Shown: piece by piece, positions 34,639 through 46,088 of the stretch
How the letters are laid out: every line of letters begins with the position of its first letter
Position numbering within the stretch: the stretch's first letter is position 1
Source of the DNA: Prinsepia uniflora
Taxonomy: Eukaryota > Streptophyta > Magnoliopsida > Rosales > Rosaceae
DNA length: 64,000 bases
NCBI GenBank assembly: GCA_032719365.1
Contig: CM064870.1
Coordinates: 24,866,738 to 24,930,737, forward strand
Direction: 5' to 3'
Made by a program: the position numbers and the translations under genes
Notes under the pieces: generated by a model
What the model was told of the DNA's origin: nothing
Seen by the model: only the letters and a program-made list of their open reading frames with translations
Databases searched by the model: none

Positions 34639-34667
34639 CCGCAGCATCGCGCGGGTTCAATAACTAG
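34639..34667 (+). terminator. Helitron 3' terminal hairpin and CTAG end
   Basis: CCGC at 34639-34642 pairs with GCGG at 34651-34654. The element then ends 'ttcaataactag', followed by T. In Helitrons this hairpin signals the end of rolling-circle transfer. Confidence 0.65.
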
Positions 34668-34967
34668 TTATTAACTAAATAATAAAAAAACTATAAAAAT
34701 TTTGGTGTTATGAAGTTTTATTTTTATTGTTTGCAAAGAAAAATTGATTGAAAACTAAAGTAAATGCTTCAAGCCAACACATGTATGGTTAGGCTATTTT
34801 TGATATACCCGAAATCCCGATCAATCCGTATAATTAAAATTTTAGGTCATTTTTGAATCAATTAGGGTTATGACATGTTTAAAAATCAACGGATTTTTGA
34901 TCAACTTATTAACCCGTATATTGACTTATTAATATGTTTAATAAATGAATATATTTCAGGTCAACCT
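34668..34967. other. AT-rich flank between the Helitron and the MULE
   Basis: 'attaacccg', 'ttaataaatg' and related words recur on both sides of the MULE (here and at 43138-43298), so the MULE sits in an older repeat of unknown type. No gene is seen. Confidence 0.4.
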
Positions 34968-34976
34968 TTTAATTTA

Positions 34977-35096
34977 GGCTTTTTAGCTTAAATGCACCTT
35001 GAACTCACATCTTTCTCACACTTCGCACCCTCTACTCGTTATTCGCTCACTTAACTGCATGAAACGACCGAGTAGTGCCATTCAGCTCCTTTTCCC
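34977..35096. repeat. Left terminal inverted repeat of the MULE
   Basis: About 120 bases, roughly 75-80% identical by eye to the complement of 43009-43128. Long terminal repeats are typical of TIR-type MULEs and usually hold transposase binding sites. Confidence 0.88.
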
Positions 35097-35381
35097 TCAT
35101 TGTCGTCCCCCTTGCCGTGAAAAAGTCTATGTGGCATCTACGTGCATTAAAATATATTAAATTGAAAAAGAGTAATTGTGCAACTTCACGATTGACCCTT
35201 TCAATTTCGAATCCCAAATTGAGAAACCCTAAATCGACTCGACCCAGTTCCTCCTTCCCCCAAGTTTCGAAGCAAACCCAAGCTTCGACGTGAACCCAAG
35301 CTTCGACGTTGTCCAGGTTCTCTTTCCCTCATCGGTACAAACCACCTTCTAATCACCCACTCGACCTTATAACAAGAAGAG

Positions 35382-35873
35382 ATGAAGGAGCTTGAAGTCA
35401 GAAGTTGCTACTGCGGGAAAAAAATGTAAAATACTGACTTCGTGGACTGACAGACATTCTAGGAGGAGATCCCAAGTGTGTCCATGTTCTGGGTAATGAA
35501 AAATAAAAAATTTGAGCTCTTTGTTGAAATTACGATGAATACGCAAGAACTTCTTCATATGGTAATCCTGCAATCTAAATTAGGTTTAGTACTTCAACTT
35601 TTAGATGAAAGATGTTCAAATTTCATTCAATTGATGTGATTGTGTGTAAGTTTATGATAATCGAGTTTGTTTTAATGTCGGAAAGAAAATGTGGGTTTTG
35701 GGAATGGTTTAATCCTGAAATGTGCCACTGGCAAGGCAATCATATCTGAATTGTTAAGGAAAACTAGTAAATTGGAAGAGGATTTGAAAAGGTACAGAGC
35801 TAGGACAAGGAAGCTTTGGGTTCCCTTAATTGTAGCATGTCTTGTGGTGATGTTTAAGAAGACTGAAGTTTAG
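35382..35873 (+). pseudogene. GRF-type zinc finger protein remnant inside the MULE
   Basis: From the ATG at 35382 the frame gives CYCGKK. A seventh A in the run 35418-35424 shifts the frame. The next frame continues with TSWTDRHSRRR and a C-P-C. Further on, after a probable intron, come WFNPEMC (about 35703) and a C-terminal helix ending LVVMFKKTEV before the stop at 35873. The order CxCG, TSWT, RRR, CP, W.NP.MC is the zf-GRF domain (PF06839), a nucleic-acid binding zinc fold. Small plant GRF proteins of about 100-150 residues share this layout. At least two frame breaks make it a pseudogene. Opposite in direction to the transposase, it is either captured or a recurrent MULE passenger. Confidence 0.7.
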
Positions 35874-36052
35874 GTTTGGGGATTGCCTAACAATCCAATT
35901 TTGTAATCGATGCTAAAAACATGACTTGTAATGGCAATGTAATCTATGGATTGTTCTGACAATGTAACAATGGTTATTTAAGCATTTTTTCAATGCAATT
36001 ATATGGATTGTTCTGTCCAATTGGGCCAATCAATCTATTCCATGTGCAAATT

Positions 36053-36170
36053 TGGTAGTACATGGTGCAACGTGACACATACATTAGTAGTACATGGTGC
36101 AATGTGATACACAATTAGTAGTACATGGTGCAAAGTGATACACCCTTAGTAGTACAGGTGCATTGAACAT
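36053..36170 (+). repeat. ~31-bp tandem repeat, about 3.5 copies
   Basis: The unit 'agtagtacatggtgcaa' + 'gtgatacacatt' begins near 36053, 36083, 36116 and 36149. The last copy is broken. Diverged relatives continue to about 36395 ('tagtctagggtgcaaagtga'). It lies in the non-coding left half of the MULE. Confidence 0.75.
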
Positions 36171-36479
36171 GACTCAACTAATCCTGAAATATGTAGGGAA
36201 GATAACTTCAAAGTGAAAACATAATTCATTACACAAACAACAATTGAAGTATATGAGATATAATAGAATTGTCAAATGGTGCATAAGTAGGTCATTGTGT
36301 CTGTTACATGGTACAATTAAACACAAAAATTGTAGTCCAGGGCACAATTAAATACAATATCTGTAGTCTAGGGTGCAAAGTGATACAGAAATGCGAGTAC
36401 ACCAAACAAAACATTCACCAATCAGCATGCACCCACCAGCCTACACCCATAATGGACATGACCCAACCGGAATACACCA

Positions 36480-39087
36480 GAATAGTACACTTGGGCCCTG
36501 TTCCCGTCTGACAGAAACATTGTCAGACAAGGGATAAACACAAATTCGCTAGTTCATGCCTCCGCCTCTCTAGCCTCGAATCCCGTGCACGAACCTAGAG
36601 GGTCAAAAAACCAAGAAAACGTGTGAGTGGACAAAAGAAATAGTTTAAAACATCGTTTGAAAATCATATAGCTTTTACTCTCCATTTTCCAAAACCATGC
36701 ATGCATACAAAAACCATTTCAAAACCATTTCACTTCGATTAGAACAAAACACAGTTAACCATTTCGAAATACATGAAAATAATTCTCAAATCAACATTCA
36801 TTAAAAATCTAAAATCTCGGTAATTTGATATAACCATCACCACAAGAACAATACATCAATGACAAACAATCAACTCACCAACATCACAATGTCACACATG
36901 AAGCCACTGCCCCACTGATAGGTACACCACAAACTCACTCGGGATTCAGAGCCCAGCTCGACGTCCGAGTCATCACAAAACAATCTCACAAGCCATCACG
37001 TCAATCCACACAATCAATCCATAACCAACATCAGCACAGAACTCAATATATTCAACTTATCATCAATAAATATACTCAATAAAAATCATAACATCACAAG
37101 GTACTACTGGTAGACCATCACACAATCGCTAGGGATTCGGAGCCTTGGCTCCACGTCTGGGTGAAATCTGACTTAGGATTCGAAGCCCCCAACTTAGTCT
37201 GAGTCACCACCACAATACAGTCTCAGGATTCGGAGCCCTAGGCTCGATGTCTGAGACCCACATCAAATCACCACAATCATCACCACATTTCACACATCAC
37301 AAGTTCCAAGAAACACATGTTCATATCATAACTCAATATCACACTTCACCACAACATATATGATCACAAATACCAAGAAACCACAGTTACAACATCAATA
37401 CTAATATCACATACAACTCATCTCATATCACATCCAAAACCACAATCAGAACCTTGGGCCTAAGCCCCAAATACAGCTCAAATGCCAGTTCTCGTAAAAC
37501 GTGACATGAAGGCTACTTTCGTAAAACCCGTTTAGAAATTATATAAGAATCATAAATATTCCAAAATACCTTACTTCATGTCTCGAATCACATTCAACTC
37601 AAAATCACATTCGAAACGGCGTTCAAAACAGAATTTACGAAACCTCGTAAAACGTGTAATCAAATAATAATAAAATATTCATATAATCACTGATAATCCA
37701 ATAAAACTTCTAATTAATCCAATATCATCATAATCACATAAAATCACATTTAATTCATGTAAGTATGCATGCATAATAGTTTAAGGAAAGAAAGTCCACT
37801 CACACAACGTTCAAATAACCGAATCCCGCTTTGCAGGTTTTTTTTGTAATTTCCAAAATGTCACTTCCAGCCAAAATTCACATCTAAGGGTTACAAATAA
37901 TCTCCATTAACTACTATTTTAATCCCATAATTTTTTTCAGGATTTTTAAACGTAATTAAAATGAACCCTAAACCTACAGACACCAAAAACTACCCCGAGA
38001 CGATATCCAATCGCCTCGAGAATTGTACCACTGGACTCATATCATCGAAAGGATGAACTTTCATGTTCACTACACCTCGGAATTCCCGCTCATGCGCAGC
38101 TCTGCGTGTGGGAGCCACGCACCAGGAACTTTTCAATCATTTCATTCCCATAGACGGGTCTGCAACTCGGGTCTCGACCCGGTTCGCGACCTGTTTCACG
38201 TTCTTCCTAATTTATTCATCCCTTTTCACAATTCAAGTTACTAACCTACTCAGAATTAACCCCTAAGCATGATTCTAAGTTCAATTTGAAGATCAAACGT
38301 ACCTTGATTCATAATTTCGAACCATCCTCACGGCTCCAAATTTCGAACCTCGTTCTGGGTTCTTTTTTGAACGATTCCCTTTGGGATTTCAACTAACCAA
38401 CTCATAACCAAGCCAAAATGCGTTTTATGACTTCAATTCGAGCAATTAAGCCCGAAATCGAGAATTTGATTTCAAGCTCCATGAGAAAATTCTAGGTTTG
38501 AAACTCAGGGGGTTTAATCGTTGCTCCACACTAATTTAATTCGTTTTCTATCTCATTTTCCCTCACTTTGATCACTGGTTCACTCCCCCTTCCTCTCTGA
38601 TTTTTCCCAACATCAACACTCCTTCACGGTACAGACCATGCTCACATAAAATCACTCTTACACAAAACTCAACTCAAACACATACATATGTGTTTGATAA
38701 ATATACAAAGTCGGTGGCACCATTCCCTAAGAGATAGGGACATTTGTCACACTCCAATTCATCCAACACAAATATCACATAAGTTCAATTACCAAAATAC
38801 CGTCATTAAGAAAAGTGCCAAATTGCCCCTATATATTCTAGACCCGAATCGAAACCATCAAAACTTCGTTTTCAGCATGCCGTTTGCCGACGTACTCTGG
38901 AGATCGAGACCTTCCTAATGGTATTTTCGGAATCTCCAAAAATCATCTCAATAAAAAGTCAACATTTTTTACCTTAGTAAGTCAAAGTCAACCCTTTGAA
39001 TTTGATCAGAAAGTCAACTAGGGGTAAAATGGTCAATTCCATTCGACTTTTCTGATTATACGCTCGATGAAAATCTGAGTCGTTACA
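36480..39087 (-). mobile_element. Family A-like solo LTR nested in the MULE (~2.6 kb)
   Basis: On the + strand it ends GAGTCGTTACA (39087), the inverse of the canonical TGTAACGAC start, followed by CACCA. CACCA also occurs at 36475-36479, a candidate target duplication. However, the left end does not begin with the usual TG and may be damaged. The 'ctgttcccgtctgacag' box is at 36498. Arms GTGTGAGTGGAC (36621-36632) and GTCCACTCACAC (37794-37805) are exact complements over 12 bases. CATGCATGCAT lies near 36696 and ATGCATGCAT near 37765. Dyads such as 'gattcggagcccta' lie between the arms. No interior is present. Confidence 0.75.
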
Positions 39088-39159
39088 CACCAGCCTACCC
39101 CTAACAGTCTTACACCTAACCTAACATAATACACAAACCAGCCTACGAAACCCTATGCC

Positions 39160-42076
39160 TCATTGTTGATGCTACTTCTTCCTCCTTTCTGGAGATTTGA
39201 ACTTGAGTTTCTTACGAGGATAGGGTTTAATCAATGGAAGAAGATTTGGTGTAGGCTATGTTTGTGGTTGAGAAGATCCAGTGATCTGAGACAAGTCTGT
39301 CACAGCTAGAGGGGGTTGTGATTAGGTATGGAGTTAAGGTTGGGGTTCTGGATAAGGTTCTGGTTGGGGTTGGGGTTCTGATTGGGGTTAGGGATTAGGT
39401 TTTGGTTGAGTTTGGGATTCTGTTTAGGATTTAGGTTGGGGTTTTGTTTAGGATTGAGGCTGGGGTTCTATTTGGGTTTGGGACTGGGATTGGGGCAGAT
39501 TTGCACTTGATCCACTTGGCTTGTTCCTCATTTCTTTAGCTTCAAGTATTTTTCTTTTCAAGCTTTCACCCTTTTCTGTAATAGGCTACTGTAAAACAAA
39601 CAGAAAGCCAGCAATCAAACAAGCATCCAAATGAGGTAAATAAGAATTCTTAACTAAAGTGAGGCTTGCATTTGTTAAGCCTATGCCCCAATTGACCACA
39701 ATTGTTGTATTTCATCTCAGTGTGGAACCTGCCAAGTTTGGTTGGATTTTGAGGTAGGTCTGCCTCACTAGTAGACTTCTTCCTGCTTTTCCTTGGTCTA
39801 CCTAGTTGCTTGTGGTATGTTAGGTGCTTCAAAAGAGGCAAACCCGAGGACTGCCATTGATCTTCACTTGTCATTAGCTCAATGATCTTTTCATAACATC
39901 TCATGTAAGCCTCCTTGTTGTAGCATTCATGGAGATAAGCTTCTGGTTTCCCACGCAAAAAGGCTATTGATGCACAAGCATGGGAGCGTGGGATACCAGA
40001 TAGGTCTCATTCTTTACATGAATATTTTTCAATTTCAACTCCACTCTAAAATGCTTTCTAGTTTGATGAGTGACATTGAAAACTTCATTCCCTACATGCC
40101 TTGTAAATACCACTGTCCCTCTTTCTGTTTCTTCTCCAAAATCTGCCTTATCCTTGGACCTGTTTGGTGACCCCATCCCCCCCAAAAAAAAATCACAACT
40201 GCATGCTTCCTTGTAGAGTACAACATCATCAAATACGTTGTGATTCTCTCAAGTAAATTTATTATAGGCAAGTTCCTTGCTAGTAGTATTGCCTTGTTTA
40301 ATGCCTCATTGAGGTTGTTGAGCAGAATATCACATTTGAAAGCTGTGTTGAAATGTGACATTGTCCACTATCTTGGATCCATCCTACTTAACCAATCATG
40401 GGCACCAGGACTCAAAGTAGCCATTTTCTTCATCTCAGTGTGGTACTAGGCCATAGTGGTGCATCTTGAGATCTTTTCTAACAACTCCTTCAATGCTAAC
40501 CCCTTGTGAAGGGCATTGAAGTTTGCATACATGTGTATGGTACAATGCCTAATGTCTGCTCTTAGAAATAACTCCCCCACAGCCTAAAGTAAACCCTTCT
40601 GCCTATCAGTGATGAAAAGGTATCCTTCACTGTTTTGAATCTTCAAGTCCACTGCAAACAGTTCAAGGAACTACTTCCAGAAAGAGTATGACTCAACCTC
40701 CACAATGACATAAGCCACAAGGAACATGCCATTGTTTACATCAATTGAGATAGCACTCAATATTTTCCCACTGTGGGGATGTTTAATATGAGCACCATCC
40801 AGTCCAATGAAAGGCCTACAACCAGTCAGCCAACCTTCTGTGAAAGCACCCAAGAAGACATATACCCTTTGGAATCTAAAATGTCCATCACCTTCCATCT
40901 CTGCCTTAATTTTCATTGTACTCCCTCTATTTACCTTAACAAGCTCCTCACAATAGTCCATGAGTCTCTTATATTGGGACAAGTAGGTCCCCTCAAGAAT
41001 CTGAAAGGCCATCCTTCTTGCCCTATAATATTGAGTCCTACCAGGCCTATATCCAGTTTCCTAAACTACCAACTTCTGAAATTCACCTACCTCCCACTTT
41101 TTGCTTGTGAGCTGCCTCATATACTTCTACTTCAACCACTTTACATTGTCCTGATAATTGACAATACCTTTACCACACAAATGCAAGTCATTGTAAGTTT
41201 TAACTTGCAGGTACTCCCTTATGTTTACCTTAAAGGCTTATAGAGGCATATATCACAAAGGGACCTCCTTCTCCTTCGTCACACTTGGCCCTAATCTGTT
41301 CTCTTTTATTCACCTTAAACACAATCCTTTTATGTTCATTGACATAATATGTCCTCAAAACTTCTTTGAAAACTGCAGAACTTGAGAACTTCATCCCAAG
41401 ATAAAACTTTGGATTTTTCGTATCCACCTCATTGTGAAACTCCCTAAATGTCCCAACAGATTTCCTCCCCCTTGACAGTTTTTGAGGAGGAACCAAATCC
41501 TCGTCCTCATTGCCAACTAGTTTTGACTCAAATACATTGAGCCTTGGTGAATTAGGTGCTTCATCTTCTTCTTGGGCTGCCTTACCACCATCTTCAACAT
41601 CCACATACTGAAAACAAGTTCTCATCATACTCATCCATGTTTACCTCAACCGCTTGCCTAAAGTCGTCAGCAACCCACTAAGGATATTTACTATCTTAAT
41701 CATCTTCATCATCTTCCTCATCAACAGTCTTTGAATCAGATTCAATGAAAGAAGACTGAATCTGTTTCTTTGGGAATATTCTCCGTTTAGTCACCTTTCT
41801 CATATCCATAGCCTCACTTCTAATCTCCACATGCTGTGGAAGTGGGATCCCATCACCCCCTCTTTTTTGCATATACATAGGGATACAAGCATTTCTCTTT
41901 GCATAGTTATCACAGAGTTTAAATAACTGGCCATCAGAGGTTACTTTGACCAAGATTTCACTATCTATGTCATTAAAGTATACATCCAATTCAGAAGGCA
42001 GATAACCTAGATTATTCTCTATGTACTTTAATTCCAACAGAGAAATCCAATCAACTGTAATAAAGTCATCGAACAT
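39160..42076 (-). pseudogene. MULE (MuDR-family) transposase, decayed
   Basis: Read from 42076 down, one block (41696-42076) has an acidic N-terminal domain. A second (41230-41634) has the MuDR DNA-binding region with FYLGMKFSSSAVFKEVLR. A third (40671-41012) is the MULE transposase domain (PF10551 type) with IGLDGAHIK, whose Asp near 40798 would be the first catalytic residue. ITDRQKGLL (about 40600) holds the likely second. A SWIM-like stretch DLSGIPRSHACASIAF sits near 39970-40010, with a Cys missing. A zinc knuckle (CGQLGHRLNKC) and a Pro/Gln-rich tail (39310-39500) follow. It would cut and paste the element via the terminal repeats. Several stops and frameshifts separate the blocks, so it is inactive. 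Confidence 0.9.
39310..39500 (-). repeat. GGTTGGGGTTCTG-like degenerate repeat (Pro/Gln-rich tail on the coding strand)
   Basis: On the + strand runs of 'ggttggggttctg' and 'gggttagggattaggtt' repeat with irregular spacing. Read on the minus strand as transposase C-terminus they give a PQSQSQTQ-type tail with stops. Closely spaced G-runs on the + strand could fold into G-quadruplexes. Confidence 0.6.
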
Positions 42077-43008
42077 GACTTTTCCCCCCTATGTAATTCC
42101 AAAAATCCTCATCTTTTATTAGTAGTTCACCTCTATAGTGAACTTTCATAGTAAATATATCTCTGTAATATGCATGCATATACCAAATAGAAACTAAGAA
42201 ACTAACCAACTAACTACAAACTGTAACTGATTTGTGAGCTTAAGATGCCAAGTGTAATAACTTATCTAGTACATAATCCAAAGTGTAACCAACAGTCCAA
42301 GTACAGGATGAAAAATGTAAGACATATATTAAGTACATTGTGAAAAGTGAAACCAAGTCATCGAGTTCAGGGTATATAGTCGCTAAATGGTATATCCCTT
42401 TTAACAGCAATAACAAAAACCAATTGCATGACACATAGTCAATCCAGATACCTCATCTTTCAATGGATATGCCAAAACCAATGAGACAAACTAAACCTAG
42501 ATATCATATTTCAACATGCACATCAATTTGAGCATATTGTTTGGACAAAGGAGAAAATAGATAAATAAAGACACAACCTACACAGATAGCATATTGAAGC
42601 ATCGAGGAAACAAAGAAATATAAACCCAACAAGCATACTCCATGGATAATCAAAGAAATATAAACCTAGAAGCATGGAGGAAAGGAAAACTAACCGTAGA
42701 CAAGCTGCTCCGCTCCAGGGTCGCGAGGAATTATATTCGAAATCGTCTGCACCTACTTGTTCACACCTACGCATTGATTACACTCGTTTCCAGTCATCGA
42801 TTCAATGCCCAGAAATTCCCCAATTTCAATTGAACTCAAACCCTAGAATTTTTCCACCAATTTTGACCTCGAATGCGAACTAGAGAGGAGTTTGATTTGG
42901 AATGGGTCCCAATCCCATTCCACGTCGAGTCTGTCATGGAAAAAGAGTGTCAGCATTTCAAAAATCTCTATTTTACCCTTACTTTCACGGATACTTAACA
43001 CCTTCGAC
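42077..43008 (-). other. 5' leader region of the MULE transposase
   Basis: Nothing coding is recognised. It carries AT-rich sequence next to the right terminal inverted repeat, where a MULE transposase promoter would lie. Frames of up to 83 codons show no domain. Confidence 0.4.
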
Positions 43009-43128
43009 GGAAATGGAGCTGAGTGGCAACACTCGACCATTTGATGCTGTTAAGTACGCGAATAACGAGTACATGGGGAAAAGTGTGACAAACATACGAG
43101 TTCATGGTGCATTTAAGCCAAAAAAGCC
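43009..43128. repeat. Right terminal inverted repeat of the MULE
   Basis: This is the counterpart of 34977-35096. The outer end is followed by TTTAATTTA (43129-43137), identical to the left flank. Confidence 0.88.
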
Positions 43129-43303
43129 TTTAATTTATTTAATGACTTATATATTATCACATTTAATAAACTTGTCAATCACTAACACATATAACTACCC
43201 ATTTAAATATGTTAAACATGTCATAGGTTAATTGAGTTTAACGATCTGTTTATTAAATGGGTTGCATGAGTTACTTGATTCATGAACAAGTCTGGTTTAG
43301 ATT

Positions 43304-46088
43304 TGTAACGACCCGTCCTGAATTTCAGGATTAGATTAGTTACTAATCACGATTAGTGAGGTTAATCGGTGATTAGTTGAGCGAAATCGGACGAACGATG
43401 CAAAATGACCGTTTTTCCCCTAGGCGTGGGCAAAATGTTGAATTTTCATTTTGGCTGTCAAATGGACTTTGACCGATGACCATGACGTAGCTTAGGACGT
43501 CACGAGTTCATAGACATGTGGTACGTTCAATTTCGACATACGAGGAAGAAGTTATGACGTTCGGAAGTTTAAGGGCATTTTGGTAATTTAAGTTACAAGA
43601 GGCGAAATGTTGACTTTTGGGCTGGGATGTCCGATGGCCGAGGGCTAAGGACCGTTACGTAGATCGGGAGGATACGAATCCGTAGACAGGAATCACGTCG
43701 AATTCGGACGTTCGACGGCGAAGTTACGGTTCACGAAAGTTTCGGGGTACTATTGCATGTTTTACGAGACGTATGTCTTTTGGAGTCTAGTGGGCCCAGA
43801 TATTTGTCCCAAGGCTCAATGGATGAGTGACAAGTGTCACCCATCCAATGGACACCAATTTCCCTTCATGCATCTCCCTTCCCCGTGCATCGACCATTTC
43901 TCTTGAACCAATCCAAACCCAACCCGATCTCACCTCTCTTGAACCAATCCAAACCCTTGACCCAGAGGCTCATGCCTAAGAGACTAGAGAGTGATAAGAG
44001 GACTGAGGAAGGTGGTAGCCGGCCAAGGGCACGACGCCGTGGACGGTGGAGCCATGAAACCCGAGAGGTAAGCGGTTTAACCATTTTCGATCCATTTTCC
44101 ATTTTTGATGTTATGAGCTTGTTTGGACGTTTGGGTTGAACTAAATAGGTTGCTAGGGTTGTCATAAGATGGTTTTGGGAGGTGGTAAACGGCTGTGAAG
44201 CCGTGGGAAGGTTTTGGAAATTTTGAGCCGGGGAAGAGTTTTGGACATGGGTCGGTTTAAGGGGTTTTGATTAGTTTGGATGATTGGAATAGATGGGAAA
44301 AAGGAAAATAAGAATTTAGGGATTGATTAGGGACAAAACGGAAGAAAAATGAGGATTGTAGGAGCCTGGACCGGTCACGCCGGTCCAGTTGCAGAGATTG
44401 GGCCGAACCGGCTGGAGGTTGAAGAAGGGCTATAGTACACCAGCGCGTGAGGCCACGCGCAGGGCCCTTTGGGCGGCGCGTGGTATGGAATCTGGGGATG
44501 TTGTCAACATATGAAACACTCTATTCAATGTAACGAACATTTTTGGACTGGTTTCGTGTCGATCGGATACCGTCTCGATAATGTTCGGGGCATCAGAAGG
44601 TTTAGGTTCGGAATTTAAAATAGTTAAAAATTCCGAAAAATTAAGGGGCTTCAATGGGAGGTTAATTAAGTAGTTAGTAACCTTTTATTACGATTTGGAC
44701 AGGTTTGGGAGTCCCGGTGATGATGATTTTCCCGGTGAGGCTTATGGCACGTGTATCGAGACGCGGCTTCGGACGGTTTGTGAGTGGACCTTGATTTCTA
44801 AACTGTCATGCATACATAAATGTTTTATATGGATTATGAATATGATTCTATGATGTTGATTTGGATGATTGTGAATTATATGGTTTCACGCTTTACGAGG
44901 CGATTTACGTGCTTGCACGTAAATCAAAGTTTTCGGTTTTACTATGATTTTCCGTACTTATGGTTTTGGATATGATTTCATGAAATGATTTTGGATTTGA
45001 AAAGTAAACTCGGGTTCGAAACCCATTTGAATTACGAACTTTCGGACTTGAGGTCCTTTTGATTTAACAAGGCATCGGGCTGGAGCCCCAATTGGTTTAC
45101 GATTCGGACTGGAGGTCCAGATTGTATGTGGATTCGGGCCTAGGGCCCAGTTATGTGTTATGATGGTGATTTCGGGTTAGGGACCCTAGAAATGGATTTA
45201 TGGTTCATGACGGTTTATGGAAACCGGCATGAACCCATGAAAGGATTTTATGGTTCATTACGGCTTATGGGGGCCGGGCTAGAATCCTTGAAAGGTTTCA
45301 AGAATGATTTCAAAAGGTTTTTCATATGCCATCCTTTATATATGATTGTCTCCTCCGGGGAGGGTCGTTGGCCTGGGTGGACCTCGGAGTAGTCACAGAG
45401 CACTGGCTGAGTGGAGTCGCCCCCCAGTTGGGTTCCTTACTCTCAGGATGGGCATGGTTCGTTGCCTCCAGGGAGGGTCATTGATCTACGGACATTGACC
45501 TGGGTGGACCCTGGAGAGACTTGGGTTTGAGACCCCGGTTAGCACGCATGTAGCTCTATTTTACCGTGACAGGTTCTTGGATATGAAATATAATGGATAA
45601 ACATGATTTCAATTGGTTTGGGAAATTGTGTTTTATGATGATAAATGGATTTGGGCTGAGATCCCACATATGTTCACTATATTATGGTTTTCTGTAAATG
45701 GTTTTGGGCAGGAGCTCGTGTGACTTGTATTTACGGAACTTGGGGCTGTGACCCTAAATATGGTTGTTTAAACATATGTGATTGGATAAATGGTTTTACT
45801 ATGCATGCATGCTTTTTAGTGAAGGGTATAAAGGTCTTTATGAAATATGTTTTTATAAACTCTTTATTTTTGTCCACTCACAGTCTTTCTGTTTTTAATA
45901 CCCTTCAGGTCGGATACGGTGTGGACTGTAGCAGAGACCGAGATATCACATGCCTCCTCCGGATCCTGGCGTACTCTGATTGCCTGGGAGGGCAAAGGTT
46001 GGAAATTTCCCTCGTCTGACACTCCGTGTCGGACGGGATCAGGGGCATTCCTCTTTAATCCTTGGGGAATTGAGGACGGGTCCTGACA
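43304..46088 (+). mobile_element. Family A solo LTR (2.79 kb)
   Basis: It starts TGTAACGACCCGTCC, ends GGTCCTGACA, and is flanked by perfect repeats AGATT (43299-43303 and 46089-46093). It is closest in layout to the LTR at 5860. It has the 'caatgtaacgaacattttt' box near 44526, GTGAGTGGAC (44780-44789), degenerate 'tcatgcatacataaatg', the dyad region 45001-45150 ('cgggctggagccccaatt'), ATGCATGCAT near 45803, GTCCACTCACAG (45872-45883), CCCTTCAGG near 45900 and 'gtcggacgggatcagg' near 46029. No interior, gag or pol is present, so it formed by LTR-LTR recombination. Confidence 0.95.

Larger units (their letters stand above)
26760..34667 (+). mobile_element. Helitron-like element, non-autonomous (7.9 kb)
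   Basis: The left end TCTATACTAAAGCCCAAGC follows an A (26759), and the right end ...CTAG (34664-34667) is followed by T. That is the 5'-A|TC...CTRR|T-3' arrangement of Helitrons. Just before the right end, CCGC (34639-34642) can pair with GCGG (34651-34654) across an 8-base loop, the terminator hairpin, with 13 bases to the end. No Rep/helicase signature is seen, so it would depend on a partner. Exon-like gene pieces with splice-like borders inside fit the known habit of Helitrons to capture genes. Boundaries rest on end motifs, without target duplication, because Helitrons make none. Confidence 0.65.
34977..43128 (-). mobile_element. Mutator-like element with transposase remnant (8.15 kb including a nested LTR)
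   Basis: It is flanked by a perfect 9-bp target duplication TTTAATTTA (34968-34976 and 43129-43137), the MULE hallmark. The ends are inverted copies over about 120 bases (34977-35096 and 43009-43128), starting GGCTTTTTAGCTTAAATGCACC on the left and GGCTTTTTTGGCTTAAATGCACC on the right (complement). Shared inner words include 'ctcgttattcgc' and 'gccattcagctcc'. Without the LTR at 36480-39087 the element is about 5.5 kb. It holds a decayed transposase gene (minus strand) and a decayed GRF zinc-finger gene (plus strand, left end). Confidence 0.93.

Noticed and set aside
40773..41243. 156-codon frame on the + strand
   Set aside because: It is antisense to the MULE transposase and has no domain of its own.
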